DNA of 64,000 nucleotides, from positions 620,001-684,000 of the forward strand of contig CM057062.1 in the NCBI GenBank assembly GCA_029945375.1. Direction: 5' to 3'. The notes below the pieces were generated by a model. It saw only the letters and a program-made list of their open reading frames with translations, had not been told where the DNA came from and searched no databases. The position numbers and the translations under genes are program-made. This document shows positions 40,143-50,469 of this stretch, in pieces (position 1 is the first letter of the stretch; each line of letters opens with the position of its first letter). Source of the stretch: Agaricus subrufescens (lineage: Eukaryota; Basidiomycota; Agaricomycetes; Agaricales; Agaricaceae).

Positions 40143-40920
40143 ATGATTACCTTCTACGGTTTTGCTGCCAAGGCCCGATCGAAATGAGGTCACCGAACTC
40201 ATGGAGGACGAGCATGCTCCTACAACAATTGGAATACTAATTTGCTATAATGTCCGATTCCTCCTTAACTACAAGAGACTTCCGTACAAAGTCGCCACTC
40301 ATGAATACTGCGAAATTGAGCGCGACTATATCAAACTCGGCATCCAGCCTAATCTTGATGCTATAAAAGGATTGATGGACTTCCAATTTATACCAGCCCC
40401 TCGATTATTGACAATTCAAATAATATGCCCATGACCGACTTGCATGCTATCGCGGGATACCTTGATGAAACATATCCCGAGACCCCTAAGGCTTTCCCTC
40501 CCAGCACGGAAGCTCTCCGAGCCGCATTCTACGCTCAATACAACCAGCTCGTTGGTCCCACGTATCGTTTCCTCGTTCTCCAAACACCTGCACCTCTTGA
40601 CCTCAGAAGCCAAGAATACGTTTATCGTACACGAAAAGAATGTTTTAGGATGTTTTTGGAGGATATGGAACCGAAAGATGAAGAAAGAGTTAAAGCCTGG
40701 AAAGCAGAGGAAGACTTTTTTGATACGTTTCGTGGATGATTGAGTAAAAGTTGGGGAGAATTTTTCATAGGGGGGACTGTTAGTTTTGCAGATTTTATGA
40801 TTGGTGGATTACTGCAATGTTTGAAGAAGGATGTTATGACTTGGCAGCGTTTCAAAAGAGTCTGGAACCGTATGCGAGTACGGATTGGGTACACCAGTCG
40901 TATAAATTCATGAAACTGTT
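40143..40920 (+). pseudogene. Glutathione S-transferase pseudogene 1
   Basis: The start MITFYGFAAKA matches the opening of the intact cluster members, but a stop follows at once (ARSK then TGA). Exon 2 homology continues with LLNYKRLPYKVATHEY, breaks near 40430 by a frame change, and resumes as LHAIAGYLDETYPETPKAFP and YAQYNQLVGPTYRFLVL. A stop interrupts it at 40737, within GWLSKS-like sequence, and the last third is shortened (GGTVSFADFMIGGLL). At least three independent lesions make it non-functional. Confidence 0.85.
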
Positions 40921-41415
40921 ACATCATGATTATATGTAAGCAAAAGATCGAGGGTATTCTATCCCTCAGATTTGTAGTTCATGCGAGGCATTAAGAACAG
41001 GGAAGAATTGGGGTATCGCGCGCCTGCAGCACTACCAGTTGTTCGCATTGTCAGATTCCCCCAAATGGATGTGAGTCCCCTATGCGAGTGCTAATTTAGG
41101 AACACAAACCGTATTTTTAGGTATGCACTGGGCCAGGAAGCAAACAAAACATGTGTTATATAGATAGATAATCAATATCAAATAATAATTGAATCATTTG
41201 ACTTCAACTACTTATCTATATACTACTTGTCCTATTGATTTGTCATTGCGGTGTACATCGGTCTTCATACGGTCCTGCACTGTTTTATATATTTTGCCGA
41301 GAATTGGCGAAACGATTTGACTCAGATTTGACTCATCCATCTTCGAAGCCCCTGAATCCTGATAGGATACCGTGCTTTAAGAACGGTTTTCGATGTATTG
41401 AAAGTATCCACAGGC

Positions 41416-42158
41416 ATGATTACATTCTACGACCTTGCGAAGAAACACCCACAAACGACATGCGACATGGTCTCCAAGTTCGTGGAAGGCAAAGTACGCC
41501 TGCCATTATCAATGATATCATAAATTTTGACGACAAACTGCGGTCCATTAGGTTATCTTTAAACTATAAGAAGGTCCCATACAAGACAGTCAACCTTGAA
41601 TACGTCGACCTAGAGAGCGAGTTTGTCAAATTTGGCATTCCTGCTACTTCCGCATGGCTCGATGGACGTCCACCCCACACCCGTCCTGCCATTTTCGATC
41701 CCGCGACCAATACAGGTATGGCCGATTCGTACAAGATAGCGCTCTACCTCGACAAAGTGTATCCTGATACCCCAAAGTTGTTCCCACCGGGCACAGAGGC
41801 GCTACAAGCAGCGTTCTATGTGCAATACCATAATCTTGTTGGCCCAGTCCTCCGGCTTGCCAGCCCGAAGATCCCTTGAATTTTGAACCCTGCAAGTATA
41901 GATTATTATATTCGAACTCGTAGTTCAAAACCTGGAGAGCCTTCGGCAGAGGTAGAACTGCAGGGACAGGATCGAGTGGATGCTTGGAAAAAGGTCGGGG
42001 CCTTATTTCATGGGAGATACCATTACTTTGCGGATTTCGTGGTTGTCAGCATGCTTTACACGATGGAGGTCGTTTTTGGAGAGGATAGCGAAGATTGGAA
42101 GAATGTGATGAAGTGGAACAATAGGAGGTGGGCTGCGTTCAAGAAGAGCATGGATTAG
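41416..42158 (+). pseudogene. Glutathione S-transferase pseudogene 2
   Basis: MITFYDLAKKHPQTT opens the gene. A 7-bp tandem duplication (CGACATG twice, about 41457-41470) then shifts the frame, replacing the expected WSPNTWKTR. Exon 2 is well preserved (LNYKKVPYKTVNLEYVDLES, KIALYLDKVYPDTPKLFPPG) up to an in-frame TGA at 41877. Past that the C-terminal domain continues (RVDAWKKVGALFHG, FADFVVVSMLYTMEVVFGED) but lacks about 15 residues around the usual GWLSKSPGPYFMG. Lesions are few, so the loss looks recent. Confidence 0.87.
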
Positions 42159-42473
42159 TATGCCACCATGGGGTAATCAGAGCTGTAGCAGTAGATCGAC
42201 GGAGGAACAGTAAATCGGAACTCAAAATTAAATGATTTGATTGGCACGTGCAATATGATACTCCCGTTGGCCACGCTCTTCTCTCCTTTGATCTCCTTGT
42301 TGTAACGTCGTCAAACCCCCATCTTATTCCTTTGTTAATATCAAAATATGTTCAAGCTATGGGTGCCTTCGATTTTGTGATGTCATACTGGCCATATCTT
42401 CTGGGTGAGTAAGCATCATCAGGGTCGCCACAGAAGCGAGCAATACTGGAGCAATATTCTCCGAGAAGACCCC
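42159..42473. other. Intergenic region, no gene seen
   Basis: These 315 nt follow GST pseudogene 2 and precede the NSE3 fragment. No coding segment, repeat or RNA gene was recognised. Confidence 0.45.
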
Positions 42474-42753
42474 ATGTTCTACGTTCCACTCTGGATGCTA
42501 AACTAGAGGTAGCCAACAAGGCTGATGCGGCCATCATAAAAGAGGGGGCTATCCTCAATTTCGCCACTGGCGATTTCTTTGGTGACAATGACACTGAAAA
42601 TGGTGCTGCCATGTTCTTGGATGATGATGGCGAATGGGATGACGGTGCTGAGCTACATCCTCGGACCTCTATATTCTCCTGGAGCTTTGGTTGTTTTGTA
42701 TATCGTCCTTCTGGAGCGGGGAGTTGACCAGAGGGAGGGACGCCTCAGTCTGG
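42474..42753 (+). pseudogene. NSE3 exon fragment joined to NSE3 downstream sequence
   Basis: The stretch from TGTTCTACGTTCCACTCTGG to GGTTGTTTTGTATATC copies the middle NSE3 exon at about 38692-38955, with base changes and small deletions (for example loss of an Ile codon before EVANKADAAI). Past about 42704 it is fused to a copy of the NSE3 downstream flank 39804-39855. The arrangement is therefore a DNA duplication with an internal deletion of about 850 bp. It has no start codon of its own and is not expected to be expressed. Confidence 0.8.
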
Positions 42754-43016
42754 CCATCGGCTTACTCAGACAAACCTGGCTAATATTTTTTTGTATCCCT
42801 TCGGCCCTGCGTTGTTGATGCTTTAGCCACCCCAAAGCCACCCTCTCCACAACCATCATGATGGCACAGCCATCTGGTAGCGATGTCGCACACTCATCAG
42901 GTTCCATCTTCCTTCCTTTCCTTGTCCTCCCCCGCGTCATTCACTTCATGTGAGTCTTGTGTTACAGCGAAACCTTTTGTCAGTTTATACTAACTTCTTG
43001 TATCCGTCAGTCCCCA

Positions 43017-43943
43017 ATGCCACACTTTGAAGGGTCATGTGGATTCAACATCTACAATTCCTCATTTGTAGACGTCGGTTGCCGAGGCGTTGGCGGAGGT
43101 CCTTGTTGTTCAGCATCTCATTTATGGCGGAGCCCCGACGATGATGAAGGGCGGAAACTATTAACCAAGACGTCACTTTTTAACGCCACCTACGACTCTG
43201 CGGCTCATGAAAACCTAGACCCGCCCTTACCTGGTACACGGCATGAACCCCTGATCAGGCAATTAGACGAGATGATCAGTGAAGGAGATTTTTCGTTCCG
43301 TGCCTTGATTTTCAGCGGTCCAAGGTCTAATTTGGCTCATCTCTGCGCGAAGAGGTTGAAGGGAAACCTCTGCGCCAGTTTCTTCGTCTCTCATTCCCTC
43401 CAAACTGACGATCACGTTCGCTTTTTCCCCACCATTGCCTGGCAACTTTCACTTCAATTTCCTGCGTATTCGAAGCTTTTGGAGAAGGAATTGCGAAGTG
43501 ACCCTTCTATCCTTCACAAAGCACTAGAGGTTCAATTCGAGAAATTGATCGCTTATCCCGTTCGTCAGCTTTTGACTGAGGGAGAGGATTTTGGGCAGCG
43601 GAAAGTGATTTTGGTTGACGGTCTTGAAGAATATGGGAATATCCTGACCCGTCTGAAAGTCCTTCACATAATTATGAAGGGGGCGGTAGAACTTCCTTTC
43701 ATTTGGTTGATCTTTGGTCGACCTGGCAAGGCTTTTGAAAGACGTTTGAAACAGGAGCCGGTGGCGAAGGTACGCTGGGGAGAGGGCTATCCCGCTCTTG
43801 GAACTCACTCGAGAAGAAGCATACATGGTGTTTTACTTTTACGCTCTCAATCTCGCTTCTTGCAGTGCATGAAACCAAAGAATACCTTTATGTTTTTTAC
43901 CCGTAATGTCAGCCGTGGTAAGCCACGGTGTAAAACAATGTAG
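43017..43943 (+). CDS. NACHT-like protein 4 with degenerate Walker A, intact
   Basis: This single-exon gene encodes 308 residues starting MPHFEGSCGFNIYNSSFVDV. Residues about 99-113 (FSGPRSNLAHLCAKR) occupy the Walker A position but lack GxGKS. The match to canonical NACHT continues with NLCASFFVSHSLQTDDHV, FFPTIAWQLSLQFPAYSKLL, the Walker B-like KVILVDGLEEYG (about residues 196-207) and LPFIWLIFGRPGKAFE, the SRPEP position. It ends shortly after, without the winged-helix or repeat domains of full NLR proteins. It is the only one of the three degenerate paralogues not hit by a transposon. ATP hydrolysis is unlikely; a regulatory or decoy role is possible but unproven. Confidence 0.8.
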   Translation: MPHFEGSCGFNIYNSSFVDVGCRGVGGGPCCSASHLWRSPDDDEGRKLLTKTSLFNATYDSAAHENLDPPLPGTRHEPLIRQLDEMISEGDFSFRALIFSGPRSNLAHLCAKRLKGNLCASFFVSHSLQTDDHVRFFPTIAWQLSLQFPAYSKLLEKELRSDPSILHKALEVQFEKLIAYPVRQLLTEGEDFGQRKVILVDGLEEYGNILTRLKVLHIIMKGAVELPFIWLIFGRPGKAFERRLKQEPVAKVRWGEGYPALGTHSRRSIHGVLLLRSQSRFLQCMKPKNTFMFFTRNVSRGKPRCKTM

Positions 43944-44873
43944 CATGCATAAACCATGTACTAATGTATCAGTGAGATGACGATTACGAGAGGGGAGGAC
44001 GATATTCCGCGATGTTGTCGAGCAGAGGGGACCTTGTTATATTCGGATCAAACTACTTATGTTCTCGCATGTTTCATCTTATTTTGGAATGGCGACTAGA
44101 CGATTTTAGTTTACTTGGAATCTCATTATTCTTTTTTTTTTTTTTTTTTTGGTGGAGCGAGGTTTTTAAATCTCATTATTCTTGTTCAACCGCTACACTC
44201 GTGCTATACTCTATAGTCCATTTCAATCTTTAATCTGTTCGCTCTCTCCCTTTTGAATTCGAAAGTAATCATCTTGGTATACTAACGTAATAACGGACCC
44301 AACTATTTTCCTGCCCCTATCCGTTCGTTAGTACGTGAAGTATGTCATAGTCACCCCCCTTGGGGTCACATCACAAGACACAGTGAGTTGAATCGCGCAG
44401 CGCGCGACGCGCGTCCACATCAGCTCTGTTCAATCCTGAATTATGTGTCTGTTGCAAGAGTAATCTAGTGTAAAAAGCGAGTATTAGTAAACCTCAATGT
44501 GCTAGGCTTCCGCTAGGGACAACGAGTTTTCAGTAGCTCACAATCAAGTTTAATTTCAAAATCAACAAAGCAGACGCGTTTGTCACAGTGCCAAGATTAG
44601 GGGTTGAGCTTGTACGTACTACGTGTAGCATCGACGCATTCGTCACGTTGCTGGCTCCTGACCTGGATAATGATATTGAAATAATTGAAGCAGTATAAAA
44701 TATATACCTCACGCCGATTAGGAGACTCAAGACGTGCCTCTGACTCCTCCCAACGCGTAGAAAAACACGCTTCAAATTCTTCTCCTACGCGTGGACGAAC
44801 GCTCTTCAGGTTCCCATCTTACGTGTACTAGATAACCGCGCCTCTTATCTCATTCTTACGCATAGACTCCAGC
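43944..44873. other. Intergenic region, no gene seen
   Basis: These 930 nt include an 18-nt T run near 44133, a CG-rich patch around 44395-44415 and several ACGCGT/ACGTGT-like words between 44570 and 44870 that could be regulatory. No coding segment was recognised. Confidence 0.45.
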
Positions 44874-45842
44874 ATGATACCGTCCTCTCAACCCCTTGAC
44901 GGTGCTCAACCGCCTGCCACGCCAGCTCAGCCTGATTACATCGGCATTCAACCATCTATGCAGCCTCATGTCATTCGTAATCCTCTTCAGCCAACCATAC
45001 CCTTGAATCAAAGGCCGGCTCAACGCGTCAATAAAGTGTCGTCACATGCTGCAGGAGGTATCAGAAAAGAGCAACGAGCCGAATTGCTGCAGGACCTTTC
45101 CAAATTCCAGGCCTGGCGGTCGAAGGCTATTGCAGATCTGGCGGCAAAACACCACCGGAAACCACATGACGTGCAAGTTTTGTTGACTGGGCAGACACAA
45201 TACAAGAAACGGAGAGCGACTAACCTCTACAATGCTAAAATTGCATACAAATGTCGTGAGTTGAAACAAGCCGGTATGCCTATTGCTTTGGTTACGCGAG
45301 AAGAAGGGTCAGTGCTAACGAAACATTCAAGGGAAAGCCCCTATGAAACTTCCCGAGTTGCGGCAGGCCGTTCAGGCTGATAGTAGCCTTCAAGATTTGA
45401 CCGCTGAACGTAAGGATGAACTACTTTCTCTGTTAGAATCAGAGAAAACAGTCAAGAAGACGGGCGCACGGGTCAGTAATCGAGCAGCAGTCCTCGATTA
45501 TAATTCTACGGTAGCTAGAATCGAACAGGAAGTAAGTACTCTGTCGATTGAATTTGATCAAGGGACTCACCAACGGTGAAGATAGTGTCACTCGAAAGGC
45601 GAACCGGTGTTAAAGCGTTTGCATTCTTCTCGCGATCGCATGTCAACGACAGCATGAAACCTAGGTGGATTGCTTCAGCCAATGCTCTTGAATTCTTCCT
45701 TCAGTCGATGAAGATCAGTGCGAGTGAAGTGGGCCGTAAGCTGGAACTTTGGGCTTGTAACAGAAATAGTTGTGAGTTGAAACACCCGCAAGATGATATC
45801 AAATCATCTAAAAGCTACATTGTCAGAGAGGGCTGGGGATGA
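44874..45842 (+). pseudogene. Fragment of an expanded agaricomycete gene family of unknown function
   Basis: Three consecutive segments resemble one protein: MIPSSQPLDGAQPPATPAQP with QDLSKFQAWRSKAIADLAAK and LYNAKIAYKCRELKQAGMP; then LPELRQAVQADSSLQDLTAE and RVSNRAAVLDYNSTVARIEQ; then, after a likely 59-nt intron (GTAAGT to TAG), RRTGVKAFAFFSRSHVNDSM and NALEFFLQSMKISASEVGRK. From memory, such proteins are highly repeated in mushroom genomes and often lie beside transposons. The first and second segments are in different frames with only 24 nt between possible splice borders, too short for an intron, so a frameshift is likely. The end is abrupt. I treat it as a decayed copy. Confidence 0.5.
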
Positions 45843-46465
45843 CAATATAGAGGCTGAGTCCTCTCTATACAGGAGCGACGATGAAGGAGAGTAAACCTAA
45901 CCCTAGCGTCCAGTACTGCTGGCGTACTAACACCGTGTTTGAAGTTCAGACACGCGATAGTTAAATTTAAATGTTTGTCTCCACCATACACTGTGGTCTC
46001 TTGAAAGAGTCGAAATATCATGTGGTGCCATGGACCATCGTGTTTATATTAGTCTGGCAGAGTTTGCGCGCGAACTTCGGTCATCGTCCAGCTCGGCTCC
46101 AATCCAGATCATGATCGTAATTAATGCGCTCGTTACGGGGCATTCTAGTGCTAAAAGCTGGTGATGGGCATCCTCTGGGTGGAGACAGCAAGTGCTCACA
46201 GCTTCACTTTTTTGTTTTCTGTAAGGAGACAATCGCGTTGGCGATTTACATTTTCCACTTATTTCTATCAACGTTCTTAACAGTCCGTTTTGATTGTGCA
46301 GCGCGGTCGACCATATATTACATGTAAAAGTTTCAAAAATTACACAAATATGTAACAGATCCACAATCAGTAATTGTACATAACACGTTTCCAGGCGCAA
46401 AGATACTCATGTACATGCTTATAGGTACAGATACAAAAATCTACAACAATGAACCAACATCAATG
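45843..46465. other. Intergenic region, no gene seen
   Basis: No conserved frame occurs in these 623 nt; they separate the fragment above from the 3' end of the MYND gene. Confidence 0.45.
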
Positions 46466-47740
46466 TTAATCCCATTTGAAAAGAGACATGAGACTGCTAT
46501 GCTGTGCTCGATTTTCCGATGGTAAGGTCATCCCCGCTGTGGCACGATCAGGGGAATCTCCACGAAGTGGATATTTATTCTCCATTAATTCTTTCACCAA
46601 ATTCTTCGGTTTAGGCCGCATCTTCATATCCTTTGTAAGGAAAATAAAGAGCCTGCCGTGGATACAAGCTCGGTGTAACCTCAGCGGATTTGCCTTGTGG
46701 CCCATAGCAAAGAACTCTTTGTAGGTGTCAAAGAGGAGTTTATGCTCCTGTGGCGTGTTGCAATTGGTAAAGCCGTAGTCAGAGGCTAATGCGGAAGAGG
46801 GGTCATATAGGTCATCAAGACCGTTGATGGCCTTGTCCTCGATATACCGCTTTAGATACCAGACTGATTTGCTTCGCTTGGGAGCCTCTTTGAGGACATC
46901 CATGACGATAGGGTCCTCAAGCTTGACTTTGTATTTTCGGAAAAGGGAAAGGAGCGAGGCGGATAAATATGCATCAACGAATTCGGGATACGTGCATCGG
47001 TGGATCAGATCGGTGTATTGTTGGGAAAGCACCATTTCGTCGTCAAGGTTATCGCATCCACAGAAGCCGAAAGTGATCCAGATGTCAACGTTGGGTGCGG
47101 GATGGCGGGTCGTCAAAAGCATAGCGTAGAGAATGAAGCAATCATACTCCAATTTGGACGTGTATTTTTCATAGCGGAGGATTTCTTGCATAGAGACGTC
47201 TGGTGAGAAACCGACGAAGCACCATGTACGGTAAAGACATTCGTTCAAGGTGCATTGGAACTCGCGCTCCCATGCTTGTGCTTTGGCTTCACTGAGAACG
47301 AATTCGTTTTTCAAAAACCAAGCATAAAAGCTCCCTCTCTCTCCCTCAGGAAGTGTCTCAAACTCCCTTTTTATGTTCCTAATCAAGGAGCCTTCGATTC
47401 TCCATTGGTGCAGAGTCGTAGGCTTGACACCGAGATACTGAGGTGAAAGAAGACCAGTGTATAAACCCAGCAACATAGTCTGCTCTACCGGATCTCTGGT
47501 ATTATAGAATCCGTAGTCCTTGCAGGTAGGGCGATGTTCCGGTAAGACGTTTTTATGGGCTGCAAGCGCCAGATGGTCAGCAGTCGTGATGGGTCTCGTA
47601 GGGTTACAATCGAATATGTGGCGTGCCCAATCGTTGCGCTGGCAGTCACGACTGCAGTACCACCCTTTTTTACAGGAGCCACACCGTTTGAGGTCGGTGT
47701 CGGCTTTTTGACATCGGGTACATTTGTGACCAGGTATCAT
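46466..47740 (-). CDS. MYND-type zinc finger protein
   Basis: An uninterrupted 424-residue frame starts MIPGHKCTRCQKADTDLKRC. Residues about 7-46 form the MYND finger: CTRC, CGSC, CSRDCQRNDW, H and C (C-x2-C, C-x2-C, C-x3-C, H-x3-C). MYND domains bind proline-rich partner peptides. The rest (QEILRYEKYTSKLEYDCFIL, YTDLIHRCTYPEFVDAYLSA) is probably helical and not recognised; it resembles the tails of many lineage-specific agaricomycete MYND proteins. There is no SET domain, so it is not a SMYD methyltransferase. Confidence 0.82.
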   Translation of the reverse strand: MIPGHKCTRCQKADTDLKRCGSCKKGWYCSRDCQRNDWARHIFDCNPTRPITTADHLALAAHKNVLPEHRPTCKDYGFYNTRDPVEQTMLLGLYTGLLSPQYLGVKPTTLHQWRIEGSLIRNIKREFETLPEGERGSFYAWFLKNEFVLSEAKAQAWEREFQCTLNECLYRTWCFVGFSPDVSMQEILRYEKYTSKLEYDCFILYAMLLTTRHPAPNVDIWITFGFCGCDNLDDEMVLSQQYTDLIHRCTYPEFVDAYLSASLLSLFRKYKVKLEDPIVMDVLKEAPKRSKSVWYLKRYIEDKAINGLDDLYDPSSALASDYGFTNCNTPQEHKLLFDTYKEFFAMGHKANPLRLHRACIHGRLFIFLTKDMKMRPKPKNLVKELMENKYPLRGDSPDRATAGMTLPSENRAQHSSLMSLFKWD

Positions 47741-47997
47741 GGTCTATGGAGAGTCAACGATAAACGTTAAACACTTGACGAAGGGGACAATTTACACGCA
47801 CATGGGGGCAAACCTCACTCGGGCTCACTGTGGATACAAAGGTGAGGGCTTTAGATGGCAGTAATGATCATAAGTGTTTTTATGTCGCAATCTAACTAGT
47901 TCATCGGTCCGGCTAACTCCGCAGTACACAGCATCACTACACAGCACAGCACCAAGAGCTCGTTGCGAAGCAGTGTCCCGAGGGCATAACATCCACC

Positions 47998-50073
47998 CTA
48001 TATTTCAGTGAATGAGAAATGAACCAGCGCTACACTGCCACAGTCCTTGCCCATCGTGTCCAAGAGCCTCACAGCCCTCCATCCCCTGCGGGGACTGTCT
48101 GCTTCCTGAACGGCACGTCTGATGTCAGCTACGCGAGCACAAAATATGGCTAGTGTATCATCCTTCCCGAACTCTTTCTCACAAATAGTCATTCTAGAAA
48201 AGCGTTCACATGTCGCATGTCAGCATATTACACACCAACCAGTTTCACAGTTTAAATGGCTGTCAACTCGCCTAAGAAATGTCAATTCTTCCCATTTTTG
48301 CCATATTTCCCATTCGAATTCGGCATTGATCGAGTCTTTCTCATGTTCTTTACCCTTCCAGGGCCAAGTCCATAGTCCGCCTGTCGAATCAGTATTGGTT
48401 GGGTATGCAAAATTCAAGTCACCCGTGATTGGTTGAACACGTTGAGCTTCGGACGTATACTCGACCTCGGTCGATGTTTGCACAGCACGAAGAATTGAGG
48501 AAGAATGGAAAAGCGAAGATGATGCGGGTAAGAGAAGCTGTGCTTTCAGATAAGCATTGTAAGGCTTTGAATCAGCTGTGCGCTTCCTGTCAGACGGTGG
48601 CGGGCCTGAATTACACGTGTGTGAACCAATGCTATTCATAACTGAAAGAAGAACAAGTCTCACAATTGCAGATGCCCACGATCTTCCCTTGTACCTTCAT
48701 CCGGCGCTCACTTGCAGCGTGGTCACCACTCCCTGGTGTTCTCATCCAATCAGGTTTCATAACCCAGCCAGGCGTACCAACAAACATAGCCTCGTTGATC
48801 TGCATGCCCAGATCATATGTTTGCCAATTAAGTGCCACCACGTGCGAGCCTGCACCCCAAAATATATGGGGGCGGAGATTGGAGGATGTGATACGCAAAC
48901 CCTTGGGGTATACTCGCCTCATATGGGCTTGCGCATGGGTGATGAGTGCATCTAATATCATGGTGGATGAGGTGAGCAGGGAGAACAAAGACGACTCAGA
49001 AACATTGAGCAGTATGTTCGGAGGATCCGGGAATACTGATCGAGAAATATGAATAGTATGAGTTCACGCTACACCGAAAAGGGGGTCGATACACACGCCT
49101 GGAGAACCAATTTTTGGGTGGCTTTACACTGCGGAAATAGTAACCCACCTCCGCAAGGGTTAGACTAATACGGTCTTGAGGCCTTTGAGTCAATTGTTCA
49201 TCAGGATTTCGAGTGTCTTTTCCAAGGTCTGGCTCCGAATCCGAGGACGAACTTGAAGATGAAATTACTTCATCTATATCGGAGACTGGTGGTAGATAAT
49301 GCTCAACCTATATCATGATTATGAGCCAAACGATCACTCTGAAGAGATGCAGACATGCCATTACAAGAATCTTTCCCATAACAGCATCAGGTGGCAATCT
49401 CTTAGGGATACCGTCCAACGCATGATCCACGAACTTGCTACCCCAAGCTTCGCGCATAATCTTGACCAATTCAGCTTGTTCCCGCTCTCCGTATACGTGG
49501 CATTCAAGCGAAACAAGTACGGGCCATGCATCTGGCTGAACGGAGGCCCCGATGGCTACACAGACATCTGAGAAGGGTATTGATTGGGAAAGTGTATAGC
49601 CATGAGTGACGATTGGACCGTTCTTGGATGGCCATACGTCGATTTCTAGTCGAAAAGATAGTAATAACCCGCATCAGCAGTGAAGGTGGGTACAGGAATG
49701 GAAGATCATACCGACGCAGCGTGCTCCGTGAGTTAATACGTGTGTATATGAATCTGAGGAACAACGACCGAGCACTTGTTTAGATAGAAGGTAGGTGTTA
49801 TGAGATGATCTATAGTTGGGCTCAGATACTTTCATGACCTAATTGAAATGACTTCAGCTAGACGCACGAAACGAAGTAGTCAACCATCGATAAATCGCTC
49901 CTAGCTGTCGGGGGCGCTATCGTTGGCTTCATTAGAAGATTGGCAGGTTCATCTCCCAAGACGTCCCGGATAAAGGTCTCGACGTGTTGACTTAATCTGG
50001 GAAGGGTGTCTGCAGGCCGAAAGTTATGAGATGTGTGGATTACGAGGGCATCCATGTCGTAGTAATGAAGCAA
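47998..50073 (-). CDS. Phosphoinositide-specific phospholipase C (PI-PLC), short fungal type
   Basis: The enzyme cleaves PIP2 to diacylglycerol and IP3. The N-terminal exon reads HVETFIRDVLGDEPANLL to SMVDYFVS and splices (GTGCGT donor) to SSHNTYLLSKQVLGRCSS and YTHVLTHGARCV. The next exon is EIDVWPSKNGPIVTHGYTL, then VSLECHVYGERGQAEL, giving the X domain with its catalytic His (SHNTY, VTHGY). An acidic linker follows (SSSSSSDSEPDLG). The Y domain is MRRVYPKGLRITSSNLRP and ALNWQTYDLGMQINEAMFVG. The C-terminal C2-like part ends ICEKEFGKDDTLAIFCARVA, GWRAVRLLDTMGKDCGSVAL, stop at 47998. No EF-hands are seen. The start may be 50073 or the Met six codons later. Confidence 0.88.
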
Positions 50074-50469
50074 CTGGCAGTGCTGCTATTTTCGGAACCT
50101 ACATTCGGTTAGATCATCCACGACCCTGACAAATGGGGCTCGGGAAAGAAAATCCATTATTTGGGAACTGACTGCTTTGACATTTCTCTCCGATTGCCGA
50201 GCCAGAAAACTATTGCCATAAATTGAACGTTGAACGAGCTTTTAAGTCTTCATGGTCCCAGGGCATAAAGCAGCCGCTAGTATATTAGTTGATCGCCCGA
50301 TAATATACGCTTGGGAATATGATTACGTATCACATTGAGGGGCCCCAATTCTGATATTGCTTTATTTCCGAAATCAACAGGCACCAACTCTACTACACCA
50401 GTACAACATACGGCGAATCAGTGGCAGATCACTCGGACTGATGATAACTCGAATTAATGATAACCCGAA
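50074..50469. other. Intergenic region between PI-PLC and GST 3
   Basis: No coding segment is recognised in these 396 nt; a possible short 5' exon of the PLC gene (MDFLSRAPFVRVVDD on the minus strand, near 50155) is not supported by a good splice. Confidence 0.4.

Noticed and set aside
44530..44775. 81-codon minus-strand frame
   Set aside because: No recognisable family, no splice or start context, and low-complexity repeats of ACGCGT-like words explain it.
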